DNA of 64,000 nucleotides from Alopecurus myosuroides (lineage: Eukaryota > Streptophyta > Magnoliopsida > Poales > Poaceae), in assembly GCA_028641055.1 (NCBI GenBank), contig CM054061.1:113096019-113160018 (forward strand). Reading direction: 5' to 3'. Made by a program: the position numbers and the translations under genes. Shown piece by piece: positions 22,201 through 33,740 of the stretch (position 1 is the first letter of the stretch; the number at the start of each line of letters is the position of its first letter). The notes under the pieces are model-generated. The model was not told where the DNA came from and did no database searches. It saw nothing but the letters and a program-made list of their open reading frames with translations.

Positions 22201-22815
22201 GGACGGTTCACTTGAGCGCTATAAGGCGCGTTGGGTGGTGCGTGGTTTTCGACAACGCGCTGGCGTGGACTTCACCGACACCTTCGCCCCGGTTGTCAAA
22301 CCGGGCACGATTCGCGCCGTTCTTCAGCTCGCTGCCTCCCGCGCCTGGCCAGTACACCAGCTCGATGTTTCCAATGCATTCTTGCATGGACATCTCGCCG
22401 AGCAAGTGTTCTGTCAGCAGCCCACTAGTTTCGTCGACACCGCCCTGCCGGACCACGTGTGTCTGCTCTCCCGTTCTCTTTACGGGTTGAAGCAGGCGCC
22501 TCGCGCCTGGTACCGGCGGATTGCGGCCTTCCTTCACCAACAGGGGTTCCGGTCCACACGGTCCGATGCCTCCCTGTTTGTGTATCACCAGGGAGCCTCT
22601 ACCGCGTATCTCCCCCTGTACGTCGACGACATCATCTTGACTGCATCCTCGTCGGCCTTACTGCAGCAGGTTACAGCCCGACTAGGCGCCGAGTTCGCCC
22701 TCAAGGACTTGGGGGCTCTCCACTACTTTCTCGGCATCGAGGTCGTCCGTCGTGCCTCGGGCTTCTTTCTGCATCAGCAGAAGTACGCGCACGAGCTTCT
22801 GGAGCGCGCAGGAAT
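19220..22815 (+). pseudogene. copia gag-pol, frameshifted and truncated
   Basis: Gag starts near 19220-19226 and is open to 19852. A Pro/Ala-rich spacer follows (20009-20490). The protease carries MDTGATAHMTS at 20491. A damaged HHCC finger precedes the integrase with its D,D,E residues (HNDVW, TDNGKEF, NGRAEC; 20919-21540). The RT (about 22080-22815) keeps YVDD at about 22620. Frames change near 19852, 20330, 20870 and 21540, so at least four lesions separate domains that were once one polyprotein. It stops after the YAHELLERAGM block, before RNase H. Strongly G/C-ending codons contrast with the AT-richer neighbours. Confidence 0.9.
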
Positions 22816-23010
22816 GCTTATATTCGTTTATGCAGAGGTTAAGGCTATTTCCCTTGAGTTTCCAAAAAGAAGTCACGACCTATATTTATCTCACCTGTAC
22901 CCAAATTTATACCAAGATAAACGAGCCATTTGGTAAAGTTCTAAGGCACGCTCAAGAGAGGCTAAAGAGTTTCTCAACTTCTTTGCTCTGCTAGCTATAC
23001 CTAAACCTAA
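22816..23010 (+). repeat. left piece of segmental repeat copy I, target of the LINE
   Basis: After the copia break the sequence (at least from about 22940, GAGAGGCTAAAGAGTTTCTC) resembles 55910-55975 and 56775-56820. It ends in the 18-bp LINE target duplication at 22993-23010. Together with 28534-28576 it restores an uninterrupted repeat. Confidence 0.6.
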
Positions 23011-23221
23011 CGACCTAGGTTTCCTAGGGTTTTGACTCCCGCCGGGCGATCGTGACGGCGGAAGGATTTACTCCGGCGTTGAGGGCTCCTCCCACACGTC
23101 TCCGATCTGATCTCTGTTCGGGCTGATTAAGGGGGTGTCTTGTACACCTTCCCGGCCTTGGCAGAGTGAGGAAAAGAGACGGCGAGGGGTGAACTCGACC
23201 CGATCTAGGGGAACCGACGAG

Positions 23222-24367
23222 ATGGCGTCCAAGTTTCCGAAGGAGGGAGTTTCATCGAGCCCTAAGCCCGCGACGGACCTGCAAGATTTGCTGAAGAAGT
23301 TAGTCCTCAAGGAAGAGGAACTCGATGATGTCGTACTGCCTAGAGAGGAATTCACCACTTTGAGGGAAGGAGCTCGTTGGATGGCTGTTGTGAGAGTGCA
23401 CACCACAAAGCACTTTGGGAATCAGCCGTTTTTTCAGAAGATGGACATAGCGTGGGGATTCGCAAGGAAGTGGGAGATTCGCCCGGTGGAGGATAACTTG
23501 TTCGTTCTTCAGGTATCTTGCTTGGGCGACTGGAACAGGGCCATGCAGGAGGGCCCGTGGATTTTTAGGCAGATGGGAGTGCTGCTAGAACCATATGATG
23601 GAATTGGGATCCGAAGTCTGTAGTTCTGAATCGCATCCATGCTTGGGTGCAAATCCGAGGAGTGCCACCCCTGTTCAGAAAGGAGACGATCGTGCGCGAC
23701 ATGGCGGCACGTATTGGGCAAGTGGTGAGTGTTGATCTGTACGCACTCGGGGCGAGTGGTACGAGCTTTGTGCGAGTACGTGTTAAACTCGACGTGAACA
23801 AACCATTGACAAGGGTGGTGGGCGTACATCCGGAGGGGAATGAGAGGCTATCATTCCTGGTGATGTATGAAAAATTACCAAAAATCTGTGATGTGTGCGG
23901 CTTGATGGGACATGGTGAGCTGGAGTGTGGTGATGGCACATATGAAGGAGAGAAGCAATATGGTAGCTGGATGATCGCCCCAATGGAGGATTGGCACCCT
24001 CAAACGGCGGGAGCGAGAATCAGGGAGCCACTGAAAGAGGGTGGTGGAGGTAACCGGGGAGGAGGTCGGGGGGGAGGAAGAGGTGCTGGCTCACGGAAAC
24101 GTCCCCCCGGGCGAGTCCCCGCCGATCAATTCTGACAAGATGCCCAGGCAAGAACAATCAATCAGGAAGGAGAATAGCAATACTGACGAGGCTGGACGGG
24201 TGCCAAGTGCACGGAAAAATCTGGACTTGCTGCTCTGGAAGGAGAGAGAAAATATAAAGAGGGTGAGTCAATCACCGGTGAAAAATCCAGACTCGAAAAG
24301 GCCAAGGAAGGAGGGAGAAGACAATGAAGAGGCGGGCTCCGACGAGGAGTACCGCCTAGAGCAATGA
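23222..24367 (+). pseudogene. LINE ORF1 protein (DUF4283-like plus CCHC zinc knuckle), two frameshifts
   Basis: ORF1 encodes the RNA-binding gag-like protein of plant LINEs. The first part (23222-23623) carries the DUF4283-like region (WNRAMQEGPWIF block). A one-base indel near 23608 moves the frame. The second part (to about 24110) holds a CX2CX4HX4C knuckle (CDVCGLMGHGELEC, about 23890-23931) and a Gly/Arg-rich RGG tract. A second indel, probably at the C-run 24102-24107, restores the first frame, which then runs to the TGA at 24365-24367. That stop overlaps the ORF2 start as ATGA. Each part is clearly coding, so the lesions are few and perhaps young. Confidence 0.85.
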
Positions 24368-27300
24368 GTTGCATATGCTGGAACTGTCGCGGTCTAGGCA
24401 GTGACGCGACAGTTCGAGAGCTTCACGAGTTAGTGAAGCGTTTCAAACCTACCATGCTTTGTGTGGTGGAAACACAACTACAAAAGCTACGGGTTGAAGG
24501 ACTAGCCAGTAGGCTAGGGTATGATCATGGTTTTGCTGTTAGTAGTTCTGGGCGTAGTGGAGGCCTAGGAATTTTTTGGAATAATAATATAAACATGGAA
24601 TTGTTACCGTTCTCACAGTACCATATCGATGCGATTGTGACGGAAGGAGCTAACGATCCATGGAGGTTAACTTGTGTGTATGGGGAGGCACAGACTTCAG
24701 AAAGACACAAAACGTGGGATATGATCAAATTCATTAGATCATCTTCCTCGCTACCGTGGATGTGCATCGGGGATTTCAACGAGGTGCTACACCAACATGA
24801 GCATGAGGGGAATGCAGAGAGGAGTTTACGTCAGATCGAGGGATTTAGGGAAACACTCGATGTGTGCGAATTGGCTGGCCTCGGATACGAGGGCAACAGA
24901 TGGACTTTTGAAAAAAGGATCACATGGGGTTCTTTCTGTCGTGTTAGGCTGGACAGGGCACTCGCGACGGCACCGTGGAGCAACAGATTTCCACTAGCCA
25001 CATTAAGGCACCTGACGGGCGTTTCGTCAGACCATAGCCCTATCATGCTAACCTGGAGGGAGACGGCCCGGCAGCGTCGAGTCAAGGAGGACATCATCTT
25101 CCGTTATGAGTTGATGTGGGAAAAGCATGAGGATTTTGAACCGTTTCTTGGTGAGCGGTGGCAAGCAGACGGTAAGGCAACAAATTTGAAGCATCTTCAG
25201 ACAAAGTTACATCAGTTGTCAGGTTCTCTCCAGAGCTGGGGTAAAAATACTTTTGGGCACGTAAAGATGGAGATTAAACGGCTGTCTGGCCGGTTGGACA
25301 CGCTGCGGATGGATGTCATGCGACATGGGCCTTCGCATGAGGAGGTGAAAATACAACAGCGTCTGCTGGAACTTTACGAGCGTGAGGAAGTCATGTGGCG
25401 ACAACGATCCAGGGTTCAATGGTTGGCGGAAGGGGACAAGAACACCCGCTTCTTTCATCTTCGAGCAAGCCAGCGAAGAAAGAAAAACCGCATTAGTAGA
25501 TTGCTGAATCCACAGGGGGTTGTGGTTGAGGAGGAGAGGGAGATGGCGGTTTTAACCCGCAACTTCTACAACACTCTGTATCAAACAGAGGGAGTCACAC
25601 GGATGGAGGATGTTCTTGATACTGTCCCAGTCAAGGTCACCGCGGGGATGAATGATCAACTCATGAAACCATTCAAGCAGAAAGAGGTAAAGGAGGCCCT
25701 ATTTCAGATGTTCCCAACGAAGGCCCCAGGACCAGATGGCTACCCGGCACATTTTTTCCAAACTCACTGGGATTTGTGCGGGGAAGAAGTCACTACAGCA
25801 GTGTTGCGGGTACTAGCGGGAGAGGATGATATGAGAGACATTAATCAGACTTTCATAGTAATGATACCAAAAGTAGCAAGCCCAGAGGAGTTGGGGCAAT
25901 TCAGACCGATAAGTCTATGCAATGTGGTCTACAAAATAGCTTCAAAAGTCATGGCCAATAGACTGAAGCTATGTTTGCCGGAGATTATTTCGGAGGAGCA
26001 ATCCGCCTTCGTGCCAGGGAGTCTGATCACGGACAACATAATTACTGCATACGAATGTCTTCACTTTATGAAACGGAACAAAGCGAAGAAGAATCGGTAT
26101 TGTGCGCTTAAGCTTGACATGAGGAAGGCATATGATCGCCTCGAATGGTGTTATCTCGAAGCAATCATGATCAAGCTAGGCTTTCATCGGAATTGGGTGA
26201 GTATGATTATGAGACTTGTTACTACTGTTTCTTTCCAGGTCCTATTCAATGGTGCAAAATTGGACCAGTTCATACCCACCAGAGGGATCAGACAAGGTGA
26301 CCCAATATCCCCCTATCTGTTTTTGTTGGCAGCAGAGGGCCTTTCGTGCCTCTTAAAACACAGTTTTTCATCAGAGCTCCATGGATTAAAAGTGGCACCC
26401 ACAGCTCCAGCCGTTAGCCATCTTCTTTTCGCTGATGACAGCCTGTTGCTATTCAAGGCAGAGACGGAGATTGCAGGGAGAGTTCAGGAAGCATTGGACA
26501 TTTACTGTAGAGCATCAGGTCAGCAGATTAACCGGGATAAATCGTCCATTTACCTTAGTAAAGGATGCCCGGGAGGAAGCAGGGAAGGAATCAAAAAAAT
26601 ATTACAAGTTCAATCGGAGGCATTGAACGAAAAATACCTTGGTATGCCATCGGATGTGGGGCGATCCAAGGGTCATGCCTTCAAATATTTGAAGGATAGG
26701 GTGTGGAAGAAAATTCAGGGGTGGATGGAGCGTTTGCTTTCAGCTGGAGGGAAGGATATCCTTATAAAATCGGTGGCTCAAGCAATACCGACATTCTCCA
26801 TGTCATGCTTCAAACTGCCAAGGGGTTTATGTATACATATTAATGCTTTGCTACGGAAATTTTGGTGGGGTAGCAAGGAAGGAGAAAGGAAACCGTGTTG
26901 GGTTTCATGGAAACAAATGTGCAAGCCTAAACAGATGGGAGGACTCGGATTTCGGGACATCGAACTGTTTAACCTAGCACTTTTGGCCAAACAGGCGTGG
27001 AGATTACTGGACAATCCGGAGACGCTTAGTGCGAGAATTCTGAAGGCACGGTATTTTCCCCAATCGTCAGTCCTTCAAGCTGCTTTAGGTGCATCACCAT
27101 CGCAGGTATGGAGATCAATCCATGAGGGCATCCAAACTTTGAAACAGGGATTGATTAAAAGGATCGGAACAGGGGCGGATACGGATCCGTTCAACGATCA
27201 GTGGATTCCCCGCGTGGGAATGATGCGGCCCATAGCTTGCATCTCGTCAGACCCTCCTCGACGAGTCGCAGAGCTTATGGACACGTCTACAACTACATGG

Positions 27301-28488
27301 GATGAAGGAAAGCTTAGGCAGCACTTCCTTTCAATGGATGTCGAAGCAATCATGGCTATACCTATCTGTAGTCGAAGACAGAGGGATTTCTGGGCATGGA
27401 GCCATGATAGGAGAGGGCTATTCTCTGTCCGCTCAGCATATCACATGCTGGTGGACACACGGGATAAGCGGGAGGCTTGGCTGGATCACCGTACTTCTGC
27501 ATCGAGTGAGTTACAGACCAGGAAAGATTGGTCCTCGTTATGGGGTACACAGGTACCGTCGAAGGTGAAGGTATTCCTCTGGAGGCTTGCGAAGCAATCA
27601 ATCCGTACGAACGAGTTGCGGCACAAGCGACAGATGAATGATAGCAGTGCATGCCAATTATGTGGAGCTCATGATTCATGGCGACATGCCCTAATAAACT
27701 GCACAATGGCGCGGTGTGTGTGGGCATTGGTAGATGAGGGCCTTACTGAGCACATGGGGGGAGCAGAAGAGGAAGATGCACGGGCATGGTTAGCACATTT
27801 GACTAACACGCTGAATACGGAAGATCAAACAAAGGTTTTCGTCACACTGTGGGCAATATGACACGCCCGTAGGAAAGCAGTACACGAACAGATTTACCAG
27901 AGTCCACTCTCGATTCATCATTTTGTGGAGAACTTCCTCTCAGACTTAAAGCAAGGAGAGGGAAGAGAGAATCATCAGCAGCGACAGCGAGTACCACAAG
28001 TGGCTGCAGGGTGGATTCCTCCTCCGAGTGGGAGGGTTAAAATCAATGTCGATGCAGCAAAAGGGAAGAACACGGGGCTCGGAACAGTGGCTGCTATAGC
28101 CAGAGGCGAAGACGGTGTGTTCTTGGGGGCGTCCGCGGTCGTGCACCCACCTGGAATGGACGCGGAAACGATGGAAGCTCTCGCATGCCGCGAGGGAATC
28201 GCCCTAGCAAGGGACCTGCATGTAACGAAAATTCTTATCGCTAGTGACTGTAAGAATGTGATAAAGAGCATCGAGGAGGGGACGAGGGGCACCTATGCCC
28301 ATATCGTCCAGGAGATAAACGCTGCCCAGGCGGAGTTTGAGAGCCTCTCGTTTACTTTCGAAGGGAGAGGATCAAATAGGGAAGCCCACAACCTTGCAAG
28401 GAGTTCAATCTACGAAGAAAAGGGCCGTAGAGTTTGGTTTGTGAATCCACCTAGTGGACTTTGTATCCCTGTAACAATCACAGTTTAA
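24364..28488 (+). pseudogene. LINE ORF2: endonuclease, reverse transcriptase, zf-RVT, RNase H; one premature stop
   Basis: ORF2 nicks the target, copies the element RNA onto it and degrades RNA. The APE-type endonuclease is at residues 1-235 (WNCRGLG, catalytic VVETQ, GDFNEV and SDHSPI). The RT is at about 440-760, with the conserved APGPDGYPA, GQFRPISL, LDMRKAYDRLEW, GIRQGDPISPYLF and FADD (689-692) blocks. A zf-RVT cysteine/histidine region is at about 1055-1125. An RNase H domain (RVT_3 type) follows at about 1215-1370. The frame is open for 1165 codons. A single TGA at 27859-27861, most simply a mutated Trp codon in WAIWHARR-like context, separates RNase H from the rest, which continues in the same frame to TAA 28486-28488. 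The copy is near intact but not coding-complete. Confidence 0.92.
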
Positions 28489-29210
28489 TAGTAATGGTAA
28501 AGCTCAAAAAAAAAAAGCTATACCTAAACCTAATTTGAAGCAATGGAATTTTGCAAACTTGCTGGAGATGCACTTAGCGGCCAAATGCCAAAGTTATACT
28601 AGCGGCCATTAAAGTGCTAACAGCAACGTCCTACTCGAATCCCGTACTACTCAATTATATTCTTTCTTTTGCTGTACATATCAATGGCTCCATGCTGATT
28701 GCTGACTGCGGGAAAACTTTACCAAAAGGAAAATGCTGACAGGTGAGTTGCCATCGAAGAAATTGCATGCTCGGCCAATTGTACAACGTCATGCTTTATG
28801 TACCGCGATCCGAATAATCTGCGTCTGGCAGGAAGGTGCCCGCCTGCCTGCCCAGTTGGGTTTTTCTATGGTTCACTTGGCATTTTTTTTTTAAAGGGTT
28901 CACTTGGCATTTTGGCAATTAACAAAACGGAAATGTTACATATGACGAGGAAATATAAGCGGGCGGCAGGCCAACTTGCCTCCTCGCGTCTGTTTGTTCG
29001 CTTCCACGGTGAATGAGCGCGATCCGATTAAATTAGGGATGTAGGCAGGGGAATCAATCCACCGTACGTTACGTCATGTACGGATTTTTTTGTCTCTTGC
29101 CTTGTTGGCCGTAAAAAGCATTGACGACGGGGTTTCAGACAAAATGTAACTACAGTAACGCCATTCACTTGGCCACTTGATGGATGATCCTTGTACTTGC
29201 TTAATAAGTA

Positions 29211-29291
29211 CTTCCTCCTTTAAAAAATGTAATCCTTTTTAGCGAACTAAAACAGTTTACTAAAAAGGCTTACATTTTGAAACGGAGTGAG
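29211..29291. mobile_element. Stowaway-type MITE, 81 bp
   Basis: Inverted ends CTTCCTCCTTTAAAAAATGTAA and its near-complement ending CGGAGTGAG, flanked by TA (29209-29210, 29292-29293). The matching place in copy II (56632-56645, AATAAGTAGG) has no insert, which confirms the insertion. Confidence 0.85.
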
Positions 29292-29307
29292 TACTCCATC
29301 TATATTA

Positions 29308-29464
29308 CTCCCTCCGTTTCTAAAGATGTTTTAGCCTTTTTTCACATTCACATATGTGTATATGTATTTAGACAACTTTTAGTGTATATGTTTACTCATA
29401 TTAGTGTGTATCTAGTCAACATGAACAATAGCCAAAAACAGGTTATATTTAGGAACGAAGGGAG
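29308..29464. mobile_element. Stowaway-type MITE, 157 bp
   Basis: Starts CTCCCTCCGTTTCTAAA and ends with the inverted TTAGGAACGAAGGGAG, with TA duplication on both sides (29306-29307, 29465-29466). It lies 16 bp from the previous MITE. Confidence 0.88.
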
Positions 29465-29676
29465 TAAAATATAAGTGTTTTAGCGTTTTTTAGACAGTGT
29501 ATATGTACATGTGAATCTTATACTAAAACATGTCTAGTTACATGTTATTTTGGAAAAAGGAAAACATATATCTCTTTGTGAGCGTCTCCATCAGATTTGC
29601 TATCCCTATAAACTGCCAACGGAGCAAAAGTTCTGCTCATAAGATTTGCTATGCCAAAAAAATCAGGATGTCCTTA

Positions 29677-31276
29677 GCGCATCTTCACCGGCACCCATCA
29701 AACATGTGTCCAACACCCTCCAATTGGACCCTATTTGGGGGCGCCGAACCTGTGTCCGCGGATTTGGTGAGTGTGCTCCGCAGCGGCGCCTCCAACCGGC
29801 TACCCCCAAACGGCAGTCCTGTTTTTGTTTTGATCAAAATATTTTGTATTTGATGAAAACACTCGATAAATTAGGTAAATAATAATTGTACAAACACACA
29901 AATAGTTCAACAGCTATTACAATAATTTAAATATTTCAAATTCTTCAAATTCATACGAACAAATCTTTGTACTCGAACTACTCGTTAGCTCTCATAACCC
30001 ACAAGTGTGCTACAAGATCAGTCTGAAGTTGATGGTGAACTCACTCGTCACGAATTTCCTGGTAAACATTAAGAAAATCATCAAACTCAGCAGACACGCC
30101 CGGTTATGGATCCGCAAGAGGGATCTGAAAATCGAATGGCTCATCGAACACCATTCCTATGTCTCGATGCATGATAATACAAGAGTTCATGACATCACAG
30201 ATTTGATCTATCGACCAAGATAGACAAGGATACCTTACCACAATAAACTGTGTCTGGAGTACACCAAATGACCTTTCCACATCTTTACGAACGGCCTCCT
30301 GTTTCTTTGCAAATTTGCCTCACCCACAGGGTCACGGATTGTCTTCACAAACGTAGACCAATTGGTGTATATGCCATCCGCTAAGTAGTACCCTTTGTCA
30401 TACTCACGTCCATTGATCGAAATAGTTGCAGCCCGGAGCATGTCCTTACCTAGTCTCTAAAATATCGGAGAGTGTTGCAACATGTTGAGGTCATTGTGAG
30501 AACCGGCCATTCCAAAAAATTGAATGCCAATTCATGAGGCAGGTTTGCCAGCGTGTCCGAGAAATAATCGTCCCACAAGAGTCTGTGGCCAGTTGCCCTT
30601 TGCTGGTTCTTGTTCGTCGTGCGCCCTTTCCTTAATCCTCCATGCTTTGGCTCGGCTGTCTCCACAGCCATCGCCTCTAACAGAGCCGCCATGACCATCT
30701 CATTCTCCTCGTCGTCTGCAAGGGCGGTCTCCTCTTCCATCAGTTGGCAAAACATGATCTCGTCGTCACTATCCATACTATATTGGACAAAACCGAACCA
30801 TTAGCCGTGACCTAAACAAGTTTAACATCGGTTCATCGACCTATGGAAAACGGCCGAACACCTTACCTGCGGGGTGGAAGCGAGGGCAACGACGACGGTT
30901 GAATGACATGTGGCGGCGCGTGAAAACGACGGGGAACGGCGATGATCGGTGGCGAATCGGTCAACGTCGTACGTGCTCGACTCCAGCATACAGTTGGCGT
31001 CGGCAAGAGTGCCGGCGATGGTGCGAATCGGCGGCGAGAGGAAACAACAGAACGATGGGGGAGAGACAAATGACTATTGGCCGGTGGCGGTTTATCTCTA
31101 TGATGGGCAGGGTGACCGGACAATGTCTGGCGCCCCAGGAAGGCCCCTAAGCTTGGCGGGTGGGCTGGGGGATCCGGACACAAAATTGGCGTATGGACAC
31201 ATTTGGGATGCCGCTGCGACGGATTTTTTAGTCCCGACCTCCATTGGGCCTTTGGGGGTTGCCTGTGGAGATGCTC
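29677..31276 (-). mobile_element. PIF/Harbinger element with transposase remnants
   Basis: 1600-bp element. The left end GCGCATCTTCACCGG and right end, complement of GAGCATCTCCACAGG, form degenerate inverted repeats flanked by TTA (29674-29676, 31277-31279). It shares its end consensus with the element at 3521-4397. The minus strand encodes a broken Harbinger transposase. The 30790-31250 side is GC-richer, noncoding and holds the 5' part. Confidence 0.88.
30100..30776 (-). pseudogene. PIF/Harbinger (DDE_Tnp_4) transposase, broken
   Basis: An ATG at 30776 opens a 108-codon acidic N-terminus (30450-30776). The next frame (30235-30441) has the family signature [19 protein letters not shown] and a following [13 protein letters not shown] block. 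A further frame (about 30120-30235) carries a C-terminal CDVMNSCIIMHR-like block. The central DDE core between the N-terminal part and the signature is missing, and frames change near 30445 and 30235. It cannot make transposase. Confidence 0.8.
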
Positions 31277-32164
31277 TTATCTATGTTTCTCTCCAGATTT
31301 TTTTATATTTTAATGTGGACTACATATAAATGGAAATAGGTGAAACTACACGGTAAAATATATCTATAATTTAGAATAGAGGGAGTATTTGATAAAATAT
31401 TGGAGGCACCCGCGGGAGGCTAAAAAGTTCTTCAGCGACTTCTCTCTCCTATGCCTAAAACCATTTGGTAAATGTGTTGACGATGCTGTTAGAGGTCTAC
31501 ACTGCTAATTTCTTTCTAGCTAACTTAAGCAAGCAACCGTAGTACTGCATTATATTCTCTCTTTGGGTGTACATATCAATGCTGACTGTGTGGACAGCTT
31601 TACCAAAAAGAAAACCATGGCAGGTGAATTGGTGCAGAAGAAAATGCACGCTCGGGCTCGGCCAATTGTACAATGTCATGCTTTATATGCTGCCATCTGA
31701 AATATTTGCAACTGGCAGGAAGATGCTGTTTCTCTATGCTTCACTTGGCATTTTGGCATTAATAAAACCGAAAGGTTACGACATATGAGGAGGAAATATA
31801 AGCCAAGTTGGGCAAGTAGGGGGGGCAGCATTTCCCCCGCCTGCTCGCCTCGGTTTGTTGGCTTCCACGTACGGTCAATGAGGGCGATTCGATTTGCTCC
31901 GTCCGTCCATCCGGGCTTTGTCCTTCTTTTCTCGCCAAGTAGTAGGATAAATAGATTAGCTTGCGCCACCGCGCGCGTGCAAGTGGCCGTTCAAGTTGCA
32001 TCGGCCGCGGTTTGCACTGCGGAGAGAGGAGAGAAGCTTTGGCTCGCATACGTACGTGCCAGGCAGCGATCCGACCCTTGGGGCCCTCGAGTTCCATTCC
32101 GAAATCCAGATGCTAGCTCGTTCCTACGCTATGCATGTTGTTTCTTTTCTCCCTGTTGAGATTT

Positions 32165-32805
32165 CTATTCTATCCCGCGGAATATCTTTGTTTAGGCGTA
32201 GTATGTGAGGAGTCATCGTGAGCGAGTACCTTCCTCTCGATCTACCAACAACATCTACCAGTAGCAGGTCCGCCCAACGCCGCAGTCTCGACGTACATGG
32301 ACCCACCAGGGAACGCAGCCCGTCCCTAGCGTGATCAATGAACAGGGTATCGGACACCTTGTATGCACAGGCTCGCGGCTGGCATCGTGTATCTTGAACG
32401 GCCACTTGCTCGGGTCGTCCAGCTCTCCGCACGTCATATACGAGACGCTGAGGCAAGAGATACTGGTCCATATATACGCGCCATGTACGGACGTACTACG
32501 TACGTGACTCCGTTTTGTCGCGAGACGAGCGTGACGAGCCTGTGCCGATGTGCGGACTATAAAAGGCGGTGCCGACGTACGTCCTGGCTGTCAGCGGCGA
32601 GGCCAGCAGTCCGTGTCCAAGCTGGAGCCAGCAGCACACGGTACGGCGCAGGCTCTGTGCTTCCTTCTTTTGATTCTTTGCTTCCTCGTTTCGTGATTCG
32701 TCTCGGGCCGCCCGAATCCGAGAGAATCTCCCGGAACCCACTTGCCCAGCTCGGCCAGAGCGCGCCCAAGGCAACGAAAATCTGCGGGATTCAGCCGTAC
32801 GCGCG
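32165..32805. other. segment found only in repeat copy I, with a TATA-like promoter
   Basis: Copy II passes straight from TGTTGAGATTT (57750-57760) to GTAGCGCGCCTGGCC (57761). Copy I has about 640 bp between the same points. Inside is a clear TATAAAAGG at 32558-32566 followed by a GC-rich stretch that could be a leader, and an upstream minus-strand open frame 32124-32471 of unknown nature. It is either an insertion in copy I or a deletion in copy II. Confidence 0.5.
32558..32564 (+). promoter_or_regulatory. TATA-box-like motif without an evident gene
   Basis: TATAAAAGG in a GC-rich context with a plausible start about 30 bp downstream. No recognisable coding sequence follows. The 165-codon frame across it (32363-32860) is open but of random-looking composition. 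Confidence 0.35.
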
Positions 32806-33335
32806 CCTAGCACCAGCCCACCGCGCGCACGTACCTGCGGCGCCGAGGGCCTTTGTTTAACCTTGCCCGGCCCTGGCCATTGGTTCCCCAACTTGGCCCG
32901 TACGGTGTCAGTGCACATCTGGAAGCACGCGCTGGGCGGATCGGCCGTATCCTCGCGATGATTTCATCGGATTACTCTAAACTCGCGTTATTCGCCATCC
33001 ATGCCAAAAGAAAAAAGCTTATTATTTGCCATTTCCCAAGTTGCGTGCGCCGGCGCTCCCTCCGCCGCGCGCAAGTGCGCTTGTTTCGGGCTACACAATG
33101 CTCGACAAATTCGCTGCGTGCGTGCGTGCAGCGTGCGCGCCTCACCTGCGACGTAGCGGCGGCCGCCTGTTTGACTTCGCCGGAGGTGTCTCCTGGCTTC
33201 TTCACGCTGGCTTCAGGCTTGGACTCTCATGAAGAGGCCGCGCGTGCGACGTCGCGTGTGCCAGATAATTAGTTTGTGCTAGCACGGGTTCCGTGACTGC
33301 GTGTCCATCCAGGCAATGGTGTCCAGTAGCCACCC

Positions 33336-33740
33336 GAAAATCGCTTTGTAGCCCGGTTTTTGATTTTCTTGAAACCAACAATTTTAAGTTTCAAAAAAAT
33401 CCGAAAAGAAATTCTAGGTGTTGGCAATTACATGATCTACTACTATGCAAATTTTCAAGCTGATGAAAAAGTTTGTATTCCGTCCTACACAAAAAAGATA
33501 AATTCTCACAATTTGAAAAGTTTTCAAAGATGCCACTGTTCACGCCTCATATACGAAATTTTGTCATTTTTACGCAGCACGAAATGCAGAATATTTCGCA
33601 AATCTGTTTGCACCATGGTAGAAGTCATCATTAAGTACAAGTAGAATTTCTTTCCAGATTTTTCGGAAACTTTAAATTTGTAAATTTTGAGTTTGCAAAA
33701 TAAAGGGCTACATGGAGCCCGGGTGCCAAATCACCGCACT
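33336..33740. mobile_element. Mutator-like MITE, 405 bp, with 11-bp target duplication
   Basis: CAGTAGCCACC occurs at 33325-33335 and 33741-33751. Copy II has one copy of this site (CAGCAGTCACCGCGC, 58327-58341) and no insert. The insert is AT-rich with related but damaged ends (TTTGTAGCCCGG near the left, complement of GGGCTACATGGAGCCCGG near the right). A duplication of 9 bp or more suggests Mutator-like; the family is inferred. Confidence 0.7.

Larger units (their letters stand above)
18797..22815 (+). mobile_element. truncated Ty1/copia retrotransposon with short LTR
   Basis: The 5' half of a copia element: an LTR of about 143 bp (18797-18939, TGTTGAAC...CCCATCA), a primer-binding site TGGTATCAGA at 18943-18952, a GC-rich leader, then gag-pol remnants. 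It ends abruptly inside the RT region near 22815, where unrelated DNA begins; RNase H and the 3' LTR are missing. Confidence 0.85.
23011..28515 (+). mobile_element. full-length plant L1-type LINE with 18-bp target duplication
   Basis: The target duplication AGCTATACCTAAACCTAA occurs at 22993-23010 and again at 28516-28533, directly after a poly(A) run (28506-28515). Between them lie a 5' UTR of about 210 bp, ORF1, ORF2 and a very short 3' UTR. The perfect duplication and few lesions point to fairly recent insertion. Confidence 0.95.

Noticed and set aside
31785..33272. Several frames over 100 codons in the GC-rich part of repeat copy I
   Set aside because: Counterparts in copy II are shifted or broken by indels, so the frames are not under selection.
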